From the NCBI RefSeq assembly GCF_013608025.1, contig NZ_VDLV01000004.1, forward strand, positions 203,695 through 267,694: a stretch of DNA of 64,000 nucleotides, written 5' to 3'. Under the pieces are notes generated by a model, which saw only the letters and a program-made list of their open reading frames with translations, searched no databases and was not told the DNA's origin. Shown here piece after piece: positions 30,431 through 39,764 of the stretch (positions are counted from its first letter, which is position 1; every line of letters starts with the position of its first letter). This DNA comes from Pseudomonas brassicacearum subsp. neoaurantiaca (GTDB lineage: Bacteria > Pseudomonadota > Gammaproteobacteria > Pseudomonadales > Pseudomonadaceae). The translations under genes were made by a program, and so were the position numbers.

Positions 30431-31267
30431 ATGTACAACTGGATCAGCGCCCTCGCCGACCTGCAAACCCGCGGTGAACCGTGCGTGCTGGTGACAATCA
30501 TCGAAGAGCTCGGCTCCACCCCGCGCAACGCCGGTTCGAAGATGGTCATCAGCGCCAGCCAGACGTTCGACACCATCGGTGGCGGGCACCTGGAATACAA
30601 GGCCATGGAGATCGCTCGGCAGATGCTCGCCAGCGGCCAGCAGAATACCCACCTGGAGCGCTTCAGCCTCGGCGCCAGCCTCGGCCAGTGCTGCGGCGGT
30701 GTCACCGTGCTGCTGTTCGAACCCATGGGCCAGGTCCAAGCGCAAATCGCCGTGTTCGGCGCCGGCCACGTCGGCCGCGCCCTGGTGCCGTTGCTGGCGA
30801 GCCTGCCGTGCCGGGTGCGCTGGATTGATTCGCGGGAAGCAGAGTTCCCGGAACACCTGTCCCACGGTGTGCAAAAAATCGTGACCGAAGAACCGCTGGA
30901 TGAAGTCGATGAGTTGCCCGCCGGCAGCTACTGCATCGTCATGACCCACAACCATCAGCTCGACCTGGAACTGAGCGCCGCGATCCTCAAGCGCAACGAC
31001 TTCGCCTACTTCGGCCTGATCGGCTCGAAGACCAAACGGGTCAAGTTCGAGCATCGGCTGCGTGATCGCGGTTTCGACAGCGGCACCCTGCAACGCATGC
31101 GTTGCCCGATGGGCATCGGCGAAGTCAAAGGCAAGCTGCCTGTGGAAATCGCCATCTCCATCGCCGGCGAAATCATCGCCACCTATAACGCGGACTTCGG
31201 CCAGCACACCTCGCGCGCCGAACCCATTGCCAAGTTGCTGCCGGTTTCGCGCCGCAGCCAGCGTTAA
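30431..31267 (+). CDS. xdhC: Xanthine dehydrogenase accessory protein XdhC
   Basis: Binds molybdenum cofactor and promotes its sulfuration and insertion into XdhB. It has 278 residues. The XdhC/CoxI N-terminal motif (LGSTPRNAGSKMVI), the CCGG segment, a Rossmann-type VFGAGHVGRALVPLLA and the C-terminal MGIGEVKGKLPVEIAISIAGEI are all present. I chose ATG 30431, with GAGGTG just upstream. The in-frame GTG at 30425 is part of that site. A REP pair separates it from xdhB. Confidence 0.95.
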   Translation: MYNWISALADLQTRGEPCVLVTIIEELGSTPRNAGSKMVISASQTFDTIGGGHLEYKAMEIARQMLASGQQNTHLERFSLGASLGQCCGGVTVLLFEPMGQVQAQIAVFGAGHVGRALVPLLASLPCRVRWIDSREAEFPEHLSHGVQKIVTEEPLDEVDELPAGSYCIVMTHNHQLDLELSAAILKRNDFAYFGLIGSKTKRVKFEHRLRDRGFDSGTLQRMRCPMGIGEVKGKLPVEIAISIAGEIIATYNADFGQHTSRAEPIAKLLPVSRRSQR

Positions 31268-31287
31268 TCCTTTTATCGAGACAGACC

Positions 31288-32592
31288 ATGCCCCTGACAC
31301 GCAAAGCCTACCGCGCCGCCCTGCTCCACAGCCTCGCCGACCCGGCCGAGGTGGGTATCGAGGCGTCCTATGAATACTTCGAGGACGGCCTGCTGGTGGT
31401 GGAAAACGGCCAGATCAGCGCCATCGGCCACGCCAGCGACTTGCTGCCGACCCTGGCGGCGGATATCGAAATCCACCATTACCCGGACGCGTTGATCACA
31501 CCCGGTTTGATCGATACCCACATCCATCTGCCGCAAACCGGCATGGTCGGCGCCTACGGCGAACAACTGCTGGATTGGCTGAACACCTACACCTTCCCCT
31601 GCGAAAGCCAGTTCGCCGACAAGGCCCACGCCGAGGCGGTGGCGGATATTTTCATCAAGGAACTGTTGCGCAACGGCACCACCACCGCCCTGGTATTTGG
31701 CAGCGTGCACCCGCAATCGGTGAATGCGTTTTTCGAAGTGGCCGAGAAACTCGACCTGCGGATGATCGCCGGCAAGGTGATGATGGACCGCAACGCCCCC
31801 GACTATCTGGTCGATACCGCCGAATCCAGCTACTCCGAAAGCAAGGCGCTGATCGAGCGCTGGCATGGCAAGGGCCGTCTGCACTACGCCGTGACGCCGC
31901 GCTTCGCACCAACGAGCACCCCGGAGCAACTGACCCTGGCCGGCCAATTACTCAGCGAATACCCGGACCTGTACATGCAGACCCACATCAGCGAGAACCT
32001 GCAGGAAGTGCAATGGGTCAAGGAGTTGTTTCCGGAGCGCAAGGGTTACCTGGACGTCTACGATCATTACCAATTACTCGGCGAACGCTCGGTGTTCGCC
32101 CACGGCGTTCACCTGTGCGACGACGAATGCGCGCGCCTGGCTCAGACCGGTTCGGCCATCGCTTTCTGCCCAACCTCGAATTTTTTCCTAGGCAGCGGGC
32201 TGTTCAACCTGCCAATGGCCGAAAAGCACAAAGTGAACGTAGGGCTGGGGACGGACGTGGGAGGCGGCACCAGTTTCTCGCTGCTGCAAACCTTGAACGA
32301 AGCGTACAAGGTCATGCAGTTGCAAGGCGCGCGGCTGAGTCCATTCAAATCGCTGTACCTGGCTACCCTCGGCGGCGCGCGGGCCTTGCGCCTTGAGGAT
32401 AAGATCGGGACGTTGCAGCCGGGGACGGATGCGGATTTCCTGGTGCTGGACTACAACGCCACGCCGCTGTTGAGCTATCGCCTCCAGCAGGCCAAGGACA
32501 TTGCCGAGCGGTTGTTCGTGCTGATGACGCTGGGGGATGATCGGACGGTTGCGCAGACTTACGCGGCGGGTCGGTTGGTGCACCAGCGGTAG
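31288..32592 (+). CDS. guaD: Guanine deaminase
   Basis: Zinc amidohydrolase that converts guanine to xanthine, feeding xanthine dehydrogenase. It has 434 residues. The metal-binding motifs are DTHIHLPQ, THISEN, FAHGVHL and GTDVGGGTSFS. The substrate-contact stretch VTPRFAPTST is typical of GuaD. It starts 21 bases after xdhC and closes a purine catabolism operon with xdhABC. Confidence 0.96.
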   Translation: MPLTRKAYRAALLHSLADPAEVGIEASYEYFEDGLLVVENGQISAIGHASDLLPTLAADIEIHHYPDALITPGLIDTHIHLPQTGMVGAYGEQLLDWLNTYTFPCESQFADKAHAEAVADIFIKELLRNGTTTALVFGSVHPQSVNAFFEVAEKLDLRMIAGKVMMDRNAPDYLVDTAESSYSESKALIERWHGKGRLHYAVTPRFAPTSTPEQLTLAGQLLSEYPDLYMQTHISENLQEVQWVKELFPERKGYLDVYDHYQLLGERSVFAHGVHLCDDECARLAQTGSAIAFCPTSNFFLGSGLFNLPMAEKHKVNVGLGTDVGGGTSFSLLQTLNEAYKVMQLQGARLSPFKSLYLATLGGARALRLEDKIGTLQPGTDADFLVLDYNATPLLSYRLQQAKDIAERLFVLMTLGDDRTVAQTYAAGRLVHQR

Positions 32593-32615
32593 GTTGTATT
32601 GCCTGCCAGGACGCT

Positions 32616-32690
32616 ATCGCGAGCAAGCTCGCTCCCACAGTGGATTTGTGGTGTACACATAACCCCTGTGGGAGCGAGCTTGCTCGCGAT
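32616..32690. repeat. REP pair, TGTGGGAGCGAG family
   Basis: Inverted family-B pair between the convergent genes guaD and the second GntR regulator. Confidence 0.88.
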
Positions 32691-32713
32691 TGGCGGTATG
32701 ACTGGTTCAACGA

Positions 32714-33478
32714 TCAGAGCTTGGCAGGCGTACGCCCCGGCTTCTTGCTCTGCAACAGATGCGAGAACACCGCATGCAAGTCGTCCGACGCGCTTTCCTC
32801 GTCGAGGTTGAGCTTGCTGTCGATGTGGTCCATGTGATGCATCATCAGGTCCACCGCCAGCTTGGCGTCGCGCGCCTCGATGGCGTCGATCAGTTGGGTG
32901 TGTTCGTCATAGGAACAGTGGGATCGGTTGCCGCTTTCGTACTGGGCGATGATCAACGAGGTCTGGGACACCAGGCTGCGCTGGAAGCTGATCAGCGGAG
33001 CATTCTTCGCCGCCTCGGCGAGCTTCAAGTGGAACTCGCCCGACAACCGGATGCCGGCGCCACGATCGCCGCGCGAGAAACTGTCGCGCTCGTCGCTGAC
33101 CATCTGCCGCAGTTCGGCAAGCTGCTCGGCGGTGGCGTGCTGGACCGCCAGTTCCGTGATTGCCTTCTCCACCATGCGCCGGGCGAAAAATACCTGGCGG
33201 GCCTCTTCGACACTCGGGCTCGCCACTACGGCGCCGCGATTGGGCCGCAACAGCACCACCCCTTCATGGGCCAGGCGCGACAGCGCGCGGCGAATGATGG
33301 TGCGGCTGACCCCGAAAATCTCCCCAAGTGCCTCTTCGCTCAATTTGGTACCGGGCGCCAGGCGCTGTTCGAGGATGGCCTCGAAAATGTGCGCATAGAC
33401 AATGTCGTCCTGGGTTCCGCTGCGGCCGGCTTTGCCTGCTCGCGGTTGTTTCTTGAGGGGCTGCAACTGTTCGTTCAT
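32714..33478 (-). CDS. GntR-family (FCD) regulator beside the purine genes
   Basis: A 254-residue regulator with an N-terminal basic extension (about 1-25), a winged helix-turn-helix (SEEALGEIFGVSRTIIRRALSRLAHEGVVLLRPNRGAVV) and an FCD effector domain with His and Asp metal-ligand candidates. It is convergent to guaD and divergent to the BenE-family permease. That position fits control of purine or related transport and catabolism. ATG 33478 is chosen. GTG at 33484 is also in frame. Confidence 0.9.
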   Translation of the reverse strand: MNEQLQPLKKQPRAGKAGRSGTQDDIVYAHIFEAILEQRLAPGTKLSEEALGEIFGVSRTIIRRALSRLAHEGVVLLRPNRGAVVASPSVEEARQVFFARRMVEKAITELAVQHATAEQLAELRQMVSDERDSFSRGDRGAGIRLSGEFHLKLAEAAKNAPLISFQRSLVSQTSLIIAQYESGNRSHCSYDEHTQLIDAIEARDAKLAVDLMMHHMDHIDSKLNLDEESASDDLHAVFSHLLQSKKPGRTPAKL

Positions 33479-33571
33479 GGGCACTCGAGTCGGGAGAACT
33501 GCGGCGATTTAACCGTGACTGTAATACGGCACAGCGGGTCGCTGGCAAGTATCGCGTAAAAAACACGGCGA

Positions 33572-33664
33572 TTGTACACAACCTCTGATGGCAACACGAC
33601 TGTACGGCTCTTTGCGGGCATGGCTGTATTGCAATCGACTACGGTGTTGAGTTTAGGCTTAAAC
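33572..33664. promoter_or_regulatory. Candidate operators between GntR and permease
   Basis: TTGTACACAA (33572-33581) has the TTGT/ACAA ends often seen in GntR-family sites. A second dyad, GTTTA-GGCT-TAAAC, lies at 33651-33664, about 57 bases before the permease start. Assignment to the adjacent GntR protein is inference. Confidence 0.4.
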
Positions 33665-33720
33665 CCGAAACCTGTGGCCCACCAAGGCCAGCCAATCTAC
33701 AACAAGGATCACCGCCCACC

Positions 33721-34911
33721 ATGACCGAAGTCACGACCGCGCCACTTCGTCCATTGGCCGATACGTCGCCCTCGGCCATCGTCGCCGGGTTCATCGCCAT
33801 GATGACCGGCTACACCAGTTCCCTGGTGCTGATGTTCCAGGCCGGGCAAGCGGCGGGCCTGACCAGCGGGCAGATTTCCTCGTGGATCTGGGCGATCTCC
33901 ATCGGCATGGCCGTGTGTTCCATTGGCCTGTCGCTGCGCTACCGCACGCCGATCACCATCGCCTGGTCGACCCCGGGCGCTGCGTTGTTGATCACCAGCC
34001 TGGGCGGCGTGAGTTATGGCGAGGCCATCGGTGCCTATATAACGTGCGCGGTGTTGGTGACGATCTGCGGCCTGACCGGCAGTTTCGAGCGCCTGGTCAA
34101 GCGCATTCCGGCCTCGCTGGCGGCGGCGTTGCTGGCGGGCATCCTGTTCAAGATCGGCAGCGAAATATGCGTCGCCACCCAGCACCGCACCGGCCTCGTG
34201 CTGGGCATGTTCTTCACCTACCTGATCGTCAAGCGCCTGTCGCCGCGTTATGCGGTCCTGGCGGCGTTGCTGGTCGGCACCGCGCTGTCGGGCCTGTTGG
34301 GACTCTTGGATTTCAGCGGTTTCGCCCTGGAAGTCGCGACACCGGTCTGGACCACGCCGCACTTTTCCCTGGCAGCCACCATCAGCATCGGCATTCCGCT
34401 GTTCGTGGTGGCGATGACCTCTCAGAACATGCCCGGCATTGCCGTACTGCGGGCAGACGGCTACAACGTACCGGCCTCGCCGTTGATCACCAGCACCGGC
34501 ATCGCCTCGCTGCTGCTGGCGCCGTTCGGCTCCCACGGCATCAACCTGGCGGCGATCAGTGCTGCGATCTGCACCGGGCCGCATGCCCATGAAGATCGCA
34601 ACAAGCGCTACACGGCCGCGGTGTGGTGCGGGATTTTCTATGGGATTGCCGGAGTGTTCGGCGCAACGCTGGCGGCACTGTTCGCGGCGCTGCCCAAGGA
34701 ACTGGTGTTGTCCATCGCGGCCCTGGCGCTGTTCGGGTCGATCATCAACGGTTTGAGCATCGCCATGAGCGAAGTGAAGGAGCGGGAGGCGGCGCTGGTC
34801 ACCTTCATGGTCACGGCGTCGGGGCTGACGCTGTTTTCCATCGGTTCGGCGTTCTGGGGGATCGTGGCGGGGGTATTGACGTTGTTGATCCTGAATTGGC
34901 GCAATGCCTGA
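33721..34911 (+). CDS. BenE-family (benzoate/H+ symporter-like) permease
   Basis: A 396-residue membrane protein with about 12 hydrophobic segments. It has the BenE-family N-terminal pattern (AGFIAMMTGYTSSLVLMFQAGQAAG, RYRTPITIAWSTPGAAL) and the later PLFVVAMTSQNMPGIAVLR segment. BenE proteins share the fold of nucleobase/ascorbate carriers. In this place, beside xdhABC-guaD and a GntR regulator, the substrate may be a purine-related compound rather than benzoate. No benzoate catabolic genes are nearby. Confidence 0.87.
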   Translation: MTEVTTAPLRPLADTSPSAIVAGFIAMMTGYTSSLVLMFQAGQAAGLTSGQISSWIWAISIGMAVCSIGLSLRYRTPITIAWSTPGAALLITSLGGVSYGEAIGAYITCAVLVTICGLTGSFERLVKRIPASLAAALLAGILFKIGSEICVATQHRTGLVLGMFFTYLIVKRLSPRYAVLAALLVGTALSGLLGLLDFSGFALEVATPVWTTPHFSLAATISIGIPLFVVAMTSQNMPGIAVLRADGYNVPASPLITSTGIASLLLAPFGSHGINLAAISAAICTGPHAHEDRNKRYTAAVWCGIFYGIAGVFGATLAALFAALPKELVLSIAALALFGSIINGLSIAMSEVKEREAALVTFMVTASGLTLFSIGSAFWGIVAGVLTLLILNWRNA

Positions 34912-34915
34912 AAGC

Positions 34916-34988
34916 ATCGCGAGCAAGCTCGCTCCCACAGGGGTTTTGCGTCGTTCAAATAACCTGTGGGAGCGAGCTTGCTCGCGAT
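34916..34988. repeat. REP pair, TGTGGGAGCGAG family
   Basis: Inverted family-B pair starting 5 bases after the permease stop. Confidence 0.88.
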
Positions 34989-35022
34989 AGCGGCCTGATA
35001 GACGGCAAAAAATCCAGGCACA

Positions 35023-35056
35023 AAAAAACCGGCACCTGTAAAGGTTGCCGGTTTTT
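35023..35056. terminator. Bidirectional intrinsic terminator
   Basis: AAACCGGCA pairs with TGCCGGTTT, with an A-run on one side and a T-run on the other. It can therefore end both the forward permease transcript and the reverse yggL transcript (stop at 35065). Confidence 0.85.
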
Positions 35057-35064
35057 CTACACCA

Positions 35065-35409
35065 TCAAGCCTTAGCGTTGATCGGCTTTTCCGGGTACCA
35101 CACGTCCAGCAACGGGCTGACTTCGACGCTGGTCAGCTCAGGACGGGCCTTGAGCCAGGCTTCAACGGCAGCGCGCTGCTCTTCGGTCACCGAGCCACGC
35201 TTCTGCAGGCAAACCAGGCCGTAGTCGTCACCGCCGACATAGCCCAGGCCATTGGCTTCCATGGCTTCTTTCAGGAAAGCGTCGAGGAAAGCGTCAATAG
35301 CCTCATCAGCCAGATCTTCTTTGAAATCCAGGTTCAGTTCGAAACCCAGCTCTTGAAATTCATCCACGCACAGTTTTTTGCGCAGACGCTGGGAACGGTT
35401 AGTCGCCAT
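35065..35409 (-). CDS. yggL: YggL-family (DUF469) protein
   Basis: A 114-residue cytoplasmic protein of the YggL family, for which a ribosome-associated role has been proposed. The conserved start is RSQRLRKKLCVDEFQELGF, and the C-terminus contains SPLLDVWYP. ATG 35409 is chosen because GAGG is correctly spaced upstream. The frame stays open to 35424. Monocistronic, ending at the shared terminator. Confidence 0.9.
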   Translation of the reverse strand: MATNRSQRLRKKLCVDEFQELGFELNLDFKEDLADEAIDAFLDAFLKEAMEANGLGYVGGDDYGLVCLQKRGSVTEEQRAAVEAWLKARPELTSVEVSPLLDVWYPEKPINAKA

Positions 35410-35642
35410 TGGAACAATCCTCATAAGTAATAACGGCCGGCACTTTACCAGTTTGGTGCGTCGATTGCCCGACTCATCGGGCCTGTCGGGCTACCGCCGG
35501 TAAAAAAATACCGCTTCGACGGGCTTGGGCACGGCACAAGCCGTTACGCCTTGGGGCATAATGCCGAACTTTCATGACCGTTGAGGGCGTTCATTTTCAT
35601 GTCCTCGTCTTTTTTCCCCTCGCCTGCAGGGTTTTACTTCAC

Positions 35643-37109
35643 ATGATCAAATCTTTGCGTCCATTGCTCCTGGCCAGCCTTCTTCTTCCCCTGGCCCTCC
35701 CCGCCACCACCAGCGCCGCCACAATCAACACCGCCCTGTCGCCGAATGTGCAAAAGGCTCTCAAGAACAGCAAGCTGCAAGACAACGCCTTGTCCCTGGT
35801 CATGGTGCCGCTCGATGGTCCCGGCACGCCGACGCTATACAACGCCGATGTTTCCGTGAACCCGGCGTCCACCATGAAATTGGTCACGACCTACGCTGCT
35901 TTGGAGATGCTCGGGCCGAACCACCAGTGGAAAACCGAGTTCTATACCGACGGGACGCTCAGCGGTGGCATCCTCAACGGCAACCTGTACCTCAAGGGCG
36001 GCGGCGACCCGAAGCTGAACATGGAAAAGCTCTGGCTGTTGATGCGCGATTTACGGGCCAACGGCGTGCAGCAGGTCACCGGAGACCTGGTGCTGGATCG
36101 CAGTTTTTTCATCCAGCCCCAATTGCCTGAGTTCAACGACGACGGCAACGACGAGAACAAACCCTTCCTGGTCAAGCCCGACTCGCTGCTGGTCAACCTC
36201 AAGGCCCTGCGCTTCGTCGCCCGCAATGATGGCGGCCGGGTGCTGGTATCGGTCGAGCCGCCGATCGCCAGCATCCGCATCGAAAACGTGGTCAAGGCCG
36301 TCAACGGCAAGCAATGCGCCGGCGGCGTTCGCTACAACCCGGTGGCGAACGCCGATGGCAGCATGACCGTTACCGTCAGTGGCCAACTCGGCGACGGATG
36401 CAGCTCCCAGACCTACCTGTCATTGCTCGATCACGCCACCTACACCGCTGGTGCCGTGCGGGCAATCTGGAAAGAGCTGGGCGGCAGCATCCAGGGCAAC
36501 GATCGCCTGGCCGCGACCCCGGGCAACGCCAAATTGCTTGCCCGGGCGTTTTCGCCGGACTTGGCGGAGATCATTCGCGACATCAACAAATACAGTAACA
36601 ACACCATGGCCCAGCAACTGTTCCTCAGCCTGGGCGCGCAGTTTCGCAACGAGGCCGACGGTGACGACGCCAAGGCTGCGCAGCGGGTGGTACGCCAGTG
36701 GCTGGCCAAGAAAGGCATCACCGCGCCGCACCTGGTGATGGAAAACGGCTCGGGCCTGTCCCGCGCCGAACGGGTCAGCGCCCGGGAAATGGCGGCGATG
36801 CTGCAGGCGGCATGGCACAGTCCGTATGCGGCGGAATACATCAGCTCGATGCCTATCGCCGGCACCGACGGCACCATGCGCAAGCGTCTCAAGACCACCG
36901 CCATGGCCGGCGAAGCCCACATCAAGACCGGCACGCTGAACACCGTCCGAGCCATCGCCGGCTTCAGCCGCGACATCAACGGCAACACCTGGGCGGTCGT
37001 GGCGATCCTCAACGATCCGAAGCCATGGGGCGCCTCTTCGGTGCTGGACCAGGTATTGCTCGACCTGTATCGCCAGCCGAAGCTCCCGCAGGCGGCTTCG
37101 GTGCTCTGA
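35643..37109 (+). CDS. dacB: D-alanyl-D-alanine carboxypeptidase/endopeptidase (PBP4 family)
   Basis: Periplasmic class C penicillin-binding protein that trims peptidoglycan side chains or cuts cross-links. It has 488 residues with a signal peptide of about 28 residues (cut near TTSA/AT). Active-site motifs are SxxK in NPASTMKLV, SxN in KYSNNTMAQQL and KTG in IKTGTLNTV. A large insert between the first two motifs is typical of PBP4. ATG 35643 is chosen over 35574 because it gives a clean signal peptide. Confidence 0.93.
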   Translation: MIKSLRPLLLASLLLPLALPATTSAATINTALSPNVQKALKNSKLQDNALSLVMVPLDGPGTPTLYNADVSVNPASTMKLVTTYAALEMLGPNHQWKTEFYTDGTLSGGILNGNLYLKGGGDPKLNMEKLWLLMRDLRANGVQQVTGDLVLDRSFFIQPQLPEFNDDGNDENKPFLVKPDSLLVNLKALRFVARNDGGRVLVSVEPPIASIRIENVVKAVNGKQCAGGVRYNPVANADGSMTVTVSGQLGDGCSSQTYLSLLDHATYTAGAVRAIWKELGGSIQGNDRLAATPGNAKLLARAFSPDLAEIIRDINKYSNNTMAQQLFLSLGAQFRNEADGDDAKAAQRVVRQWLAKKGITAPHLVMENGSGLSRAERVSAREMAAMLQAAWHSPYAAEYISSMPIAGTDGTMRKRLKTTAMAGEAHIKTGTLNTVRAIAGFSRDINGNTWAVVAILNDPKPWGASSVLDQVLLDLYRQPKLPQAASVL

Positions 37110-37131
37110 GCCGGAGCGACATGACATCAAA

Positions 37132-37220
37132 TGTGGGAGCGAGCTTGCTCGCGATTCGGTAGATCAGCAGACATCGATGCTGAATGACACACCGCTATCG
37201 CGAGCAAGCTCGCTCCCACA
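37132..37220. repeat. REP pair, TGTGGGAGCGAG family
   Basis: Inverted family-B pair between the convergent genes dacB and the CHASE-GGDEF gene. Confidence 0.88.
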
Positions 37221-37239
37221 GTGGTTCGAGTACAAACGA

Positions 37240-39630
37240 TTATCCCAACTGCGCCTCGACCCGATCGCGCCCGGCCTGCTTGGCCGCGTAGACCCCGGAG
37301 TCGGCCCTTAGCAAAAGCGCATCGGCGCCTTCGCCGGGACGGAGGCTGGCGACGCCAAAACTGGCGGTGATGACCCCTACCTCCTCGATGGGCGCCCCAC
37401 GCAGGCCGTCCCACAGTCCTATGGCCAGCGTGTAGGCGCTTTCGCCATCGGTGTCCGGGCACAACACCACGAACTCTTCCCCGCCGAGCCGGCAGAACAC
37501 ATCGGTGCGTCGCAGTCGCTGGGTAATGCGCTGGCAGACCGCTTGCAGCACTCGATCGCCCATCGCGTGGCCGTACTGGTCGTTGATGCGCTTGAAATGG
37601 TCGATGTCGAGCATGATGACCGCCATCTCCCCAGTGCCGCGTTCAACCCGGGCCAACTCCGAGGTCAGCCGCTCCTGGAAATAACGCCGGTTGCGAATGC
37701 CGGTCAAGGCATCGGTCACTGATAGTGCCCGCAGCTCTTCTTCCACGCGCTTGAGGTCGGAGATGTCGGAAATGTATCCGTGCCACAACACCCCGCCGCC
37801 CGGCAGTTGCTCAGGCGTCGCCTCGCCGCGAACCCAGCGCAGGCCGCGCAGTGGCAGTTGCACCCGATACTCTTCGCGCCATGGCCTCAAGGTGTCGGCC
37901 GAGGTGCGGATCGACTCGCGAACCCGCGCGCTGTCCAACGGATGAATGCGCGAGAAAATCGCTTCGGCGTGCCGCACCAGCACGTCCGGCTCCAGTTCGT
38001 AGATATCGCGGATGCCATCGCTGGCGTAGATCACACTGAAGCTGCCGTTGAAATCCATCTTGAACTGATAGATACCGCCGGGAACATGGGCGCTGAGTTT
38101 CTTCAACAATAGATCCCGTGCGGCCAATGCCTCGTGGACGCGCTTGCGTTCGGTGACGTCGATGCAGATCGCCAGGTGCCCGACCCACAGCCCTTGGTCG
38201 TCGAGTACCGGCGTCGCCAGCATGTTTACCGTCAGAAGGCTGCCGTCGCGGCGCACCAGGGTCCACTCCCGCGCTTGCTGGCCACCCTGTTCTCCCCCTT
38301 CCAGCAACATCGCGTGGCAGGTGGGGATCGGCTTGCCAAAGCGCGCGGCGAGTTGGGCCGCCCGCTCCTGCAGCTCGCGCGGAACGTGGAGGCTCTCCAG
38401 GGTCATGCTCTGCAAGACTTCGCGGCTCTGATAACCGAGCATCTGCTCGGCACCGGCATTGAAGGTCGTGATGACACCGCGCAGATCAGTGGCAATGATC
38501 GCGACCTGCGTCGCGGCGTCGAGCACACCCCTCAACTGGCCATGGGTGCCGCGCAATTCCGTTTCCCGCGCCCGCAGTTCCTGGGTCCGTTGCTCCACCA
38601 GCGCCAGGGCCCGTTGCCGTTGGCTGACCAGCGTGTAGAACAAGACGCTGAGCATCAGGCTGAGTAACCCGCCCAGCACTGTCAGGCTCACGACGCTGGA
38701 ATGGTTGCTCGACAGGAACAGGTGGCTGGGGCGCAGCTCAACCCGGAAGTCACGATCGGCCAGGCGCAACAGCCGGGTCGCCGACAACTCGCTTTTGCCC
38801 GGGCGGTCGGGACTCTCGTACAGCACCTCTTGGTGGTCATCGCTGGACAGGTCGAGCACCCGCATCGACAGGTTGTCGTGCCCCGAATCCGGCAGGCCAT
38901 CGGACATCAACTGGCGCATGCTGACGGCAGCCACGACGAAACCCAACAACTCGTTCCCGGAATGCCGCACCACCGGCGCGGCGAGCATGATCCCCCTGGA
39001 AAAGACCGGATCGACGCCGACCAGGTCCAGAGGTTGGGACACCGCCATGGCGTTACGTTCGCGGGCCCGTTCCAGCGTGGCGCGGCGCGTGGGATGGTGA
39101 AGCAGATCCAGGCCCAGCGGCGCGCCATAGGAGGGCTGGCCCTGGACGTACAGCACCGGCACGTATTCGTCCCGTTCGGGGGCCTCGCGCAGCACACCCG
39201 CCTCGTCCGGCTCACGAATGGTAAACGTACCGGACACTTCGGCCCGCGCCTGGTGCTCAAACGCCTGCCGCTCGTCCCGCAGCACCCGGGGCGCCCAGGC
39301 GAAGGCCCGGGTATGGCGCAGCATGGCTTCGGTGTAGCCATGGAATTCGGTGTTGGAAACCCCATCGGAGTTGGCGAAGAAACGCCTCAGGCTGTCGAGG
39401 CGTTGCACCTGGTCCTGGAAGCGTTCTTCGATGCGGCTATAGCGTTCGTCGACTTGCAGCGCGAAACGCTGGCGCAGCTGCTGATTGAACAGATTCAGCG
39501 TGCCCCAGGCCAACAAGCCGGTCAGCAAAGCCCCCGCCGCCAGGACCAGAAAAGCCACCAGCCACGCTGAAACGTCTTCGCTGATAAAACCCAGGATCCT
39601 GGGACGCACCGGATGTAATGCCATACCCAT
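37240..39630 (-). CDS. CHASE-PAS-PAS-GGDEF membrane diguanylate cyclase
   Basis: A 796-residue inner-membrane sensor. Transmembrane helix 1 is at about 25-48. A periplasmic CHASE domain (about 75-300, including REPDEAGVLREAP and VPVLYVQGQP) comes next. Helix 2 (about 318-340) and a short coiled coil follow, then two PAS/PAC units (about 375-500 and 505-630), and a GGDEF domain with the active GGEEF motif. RRTD lies five residues before GGEEF and forms the product-inhibition site, so it should be an active, feedback-controlled c-di-GMP synthase. The CHASE ligand is unknown. ATG 39624 is an alternative start. Confidence 0.92.
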   Translation of the reverse strand: MGMALHPVRPRILGFISEDVSAWLVAFLVLAAGALLTGLLAWGTLNLFNQQLRQRFALQVDERYSRIEERFQDQVQRLDSLRRFFANSDGVSNTEFHGYTEAMLRHTRAFAWAPRVLRDERQAFEHQARAEVSGTFTIREPDEAGVLREAPERDEYVPVLYVQGQPSYGAPLGLDLLHHPTRRATLERARERNAMAVSQPLDLVGVDPVFSRGIMLAAPVVRHSGNELLGFVVAAVSMRQLMSDGLPDSGHDNLSMRVLDLSSDDHQEVLYESPDRPGKSELSATRLLRLADRDFRVELRPSHLFLSSNHSSVVSLTVLGGLLSLMLSVLFYTLVSQRQRALALVEQRTQELRARETELRGTHGQLRGVLDAATQVAIIATDLRGVITTFNAGAEQMLGYQSREVLQSMTLESLHVPRELQERAAQLAARFGKPIPTCHAMLLEGGEQGGQQAREWTLVRRDGSLLTVNMLATPVLDDQGLWVGHLAICIDVTERKRVHEALAARDLLLKKLSAHVPGGIYQFKMDFNGSFSVIYASDGIRDIYELEPDVLVRHAEAIFSRIHPLDSARVRESIRTSADTLRPWREEYRVQLPLRGLRWVRGEATPEQLPGGGVLWHGYISDISDLKRVEEELRALSVTDALTGIRNRRYFQERLTSELARVERGTGEMAVIMLDIDHFKRINDQYGHAMGDRVLQAVCQRITQRLRRTDVFCRLGGEEFVVLCPDTDGESAYTLAIGLWDGLRGAPIEEVGVITASFGVASLRPGEGADALLLRADSGVYAAKQAGRDRVEAQLG

Positions 39631-39764
39631 AACTCAGAAAAGGACCAGGCATTTGAACGGCCCCGGTCACAGCTAAGTTATAGCTATATGCCACTATTTT
39701 AGCCAGCCCCAAAAACACCCGAAAGCCTTGAATTTCAAGGCTTGGATGGATCCAATCAACGAGT

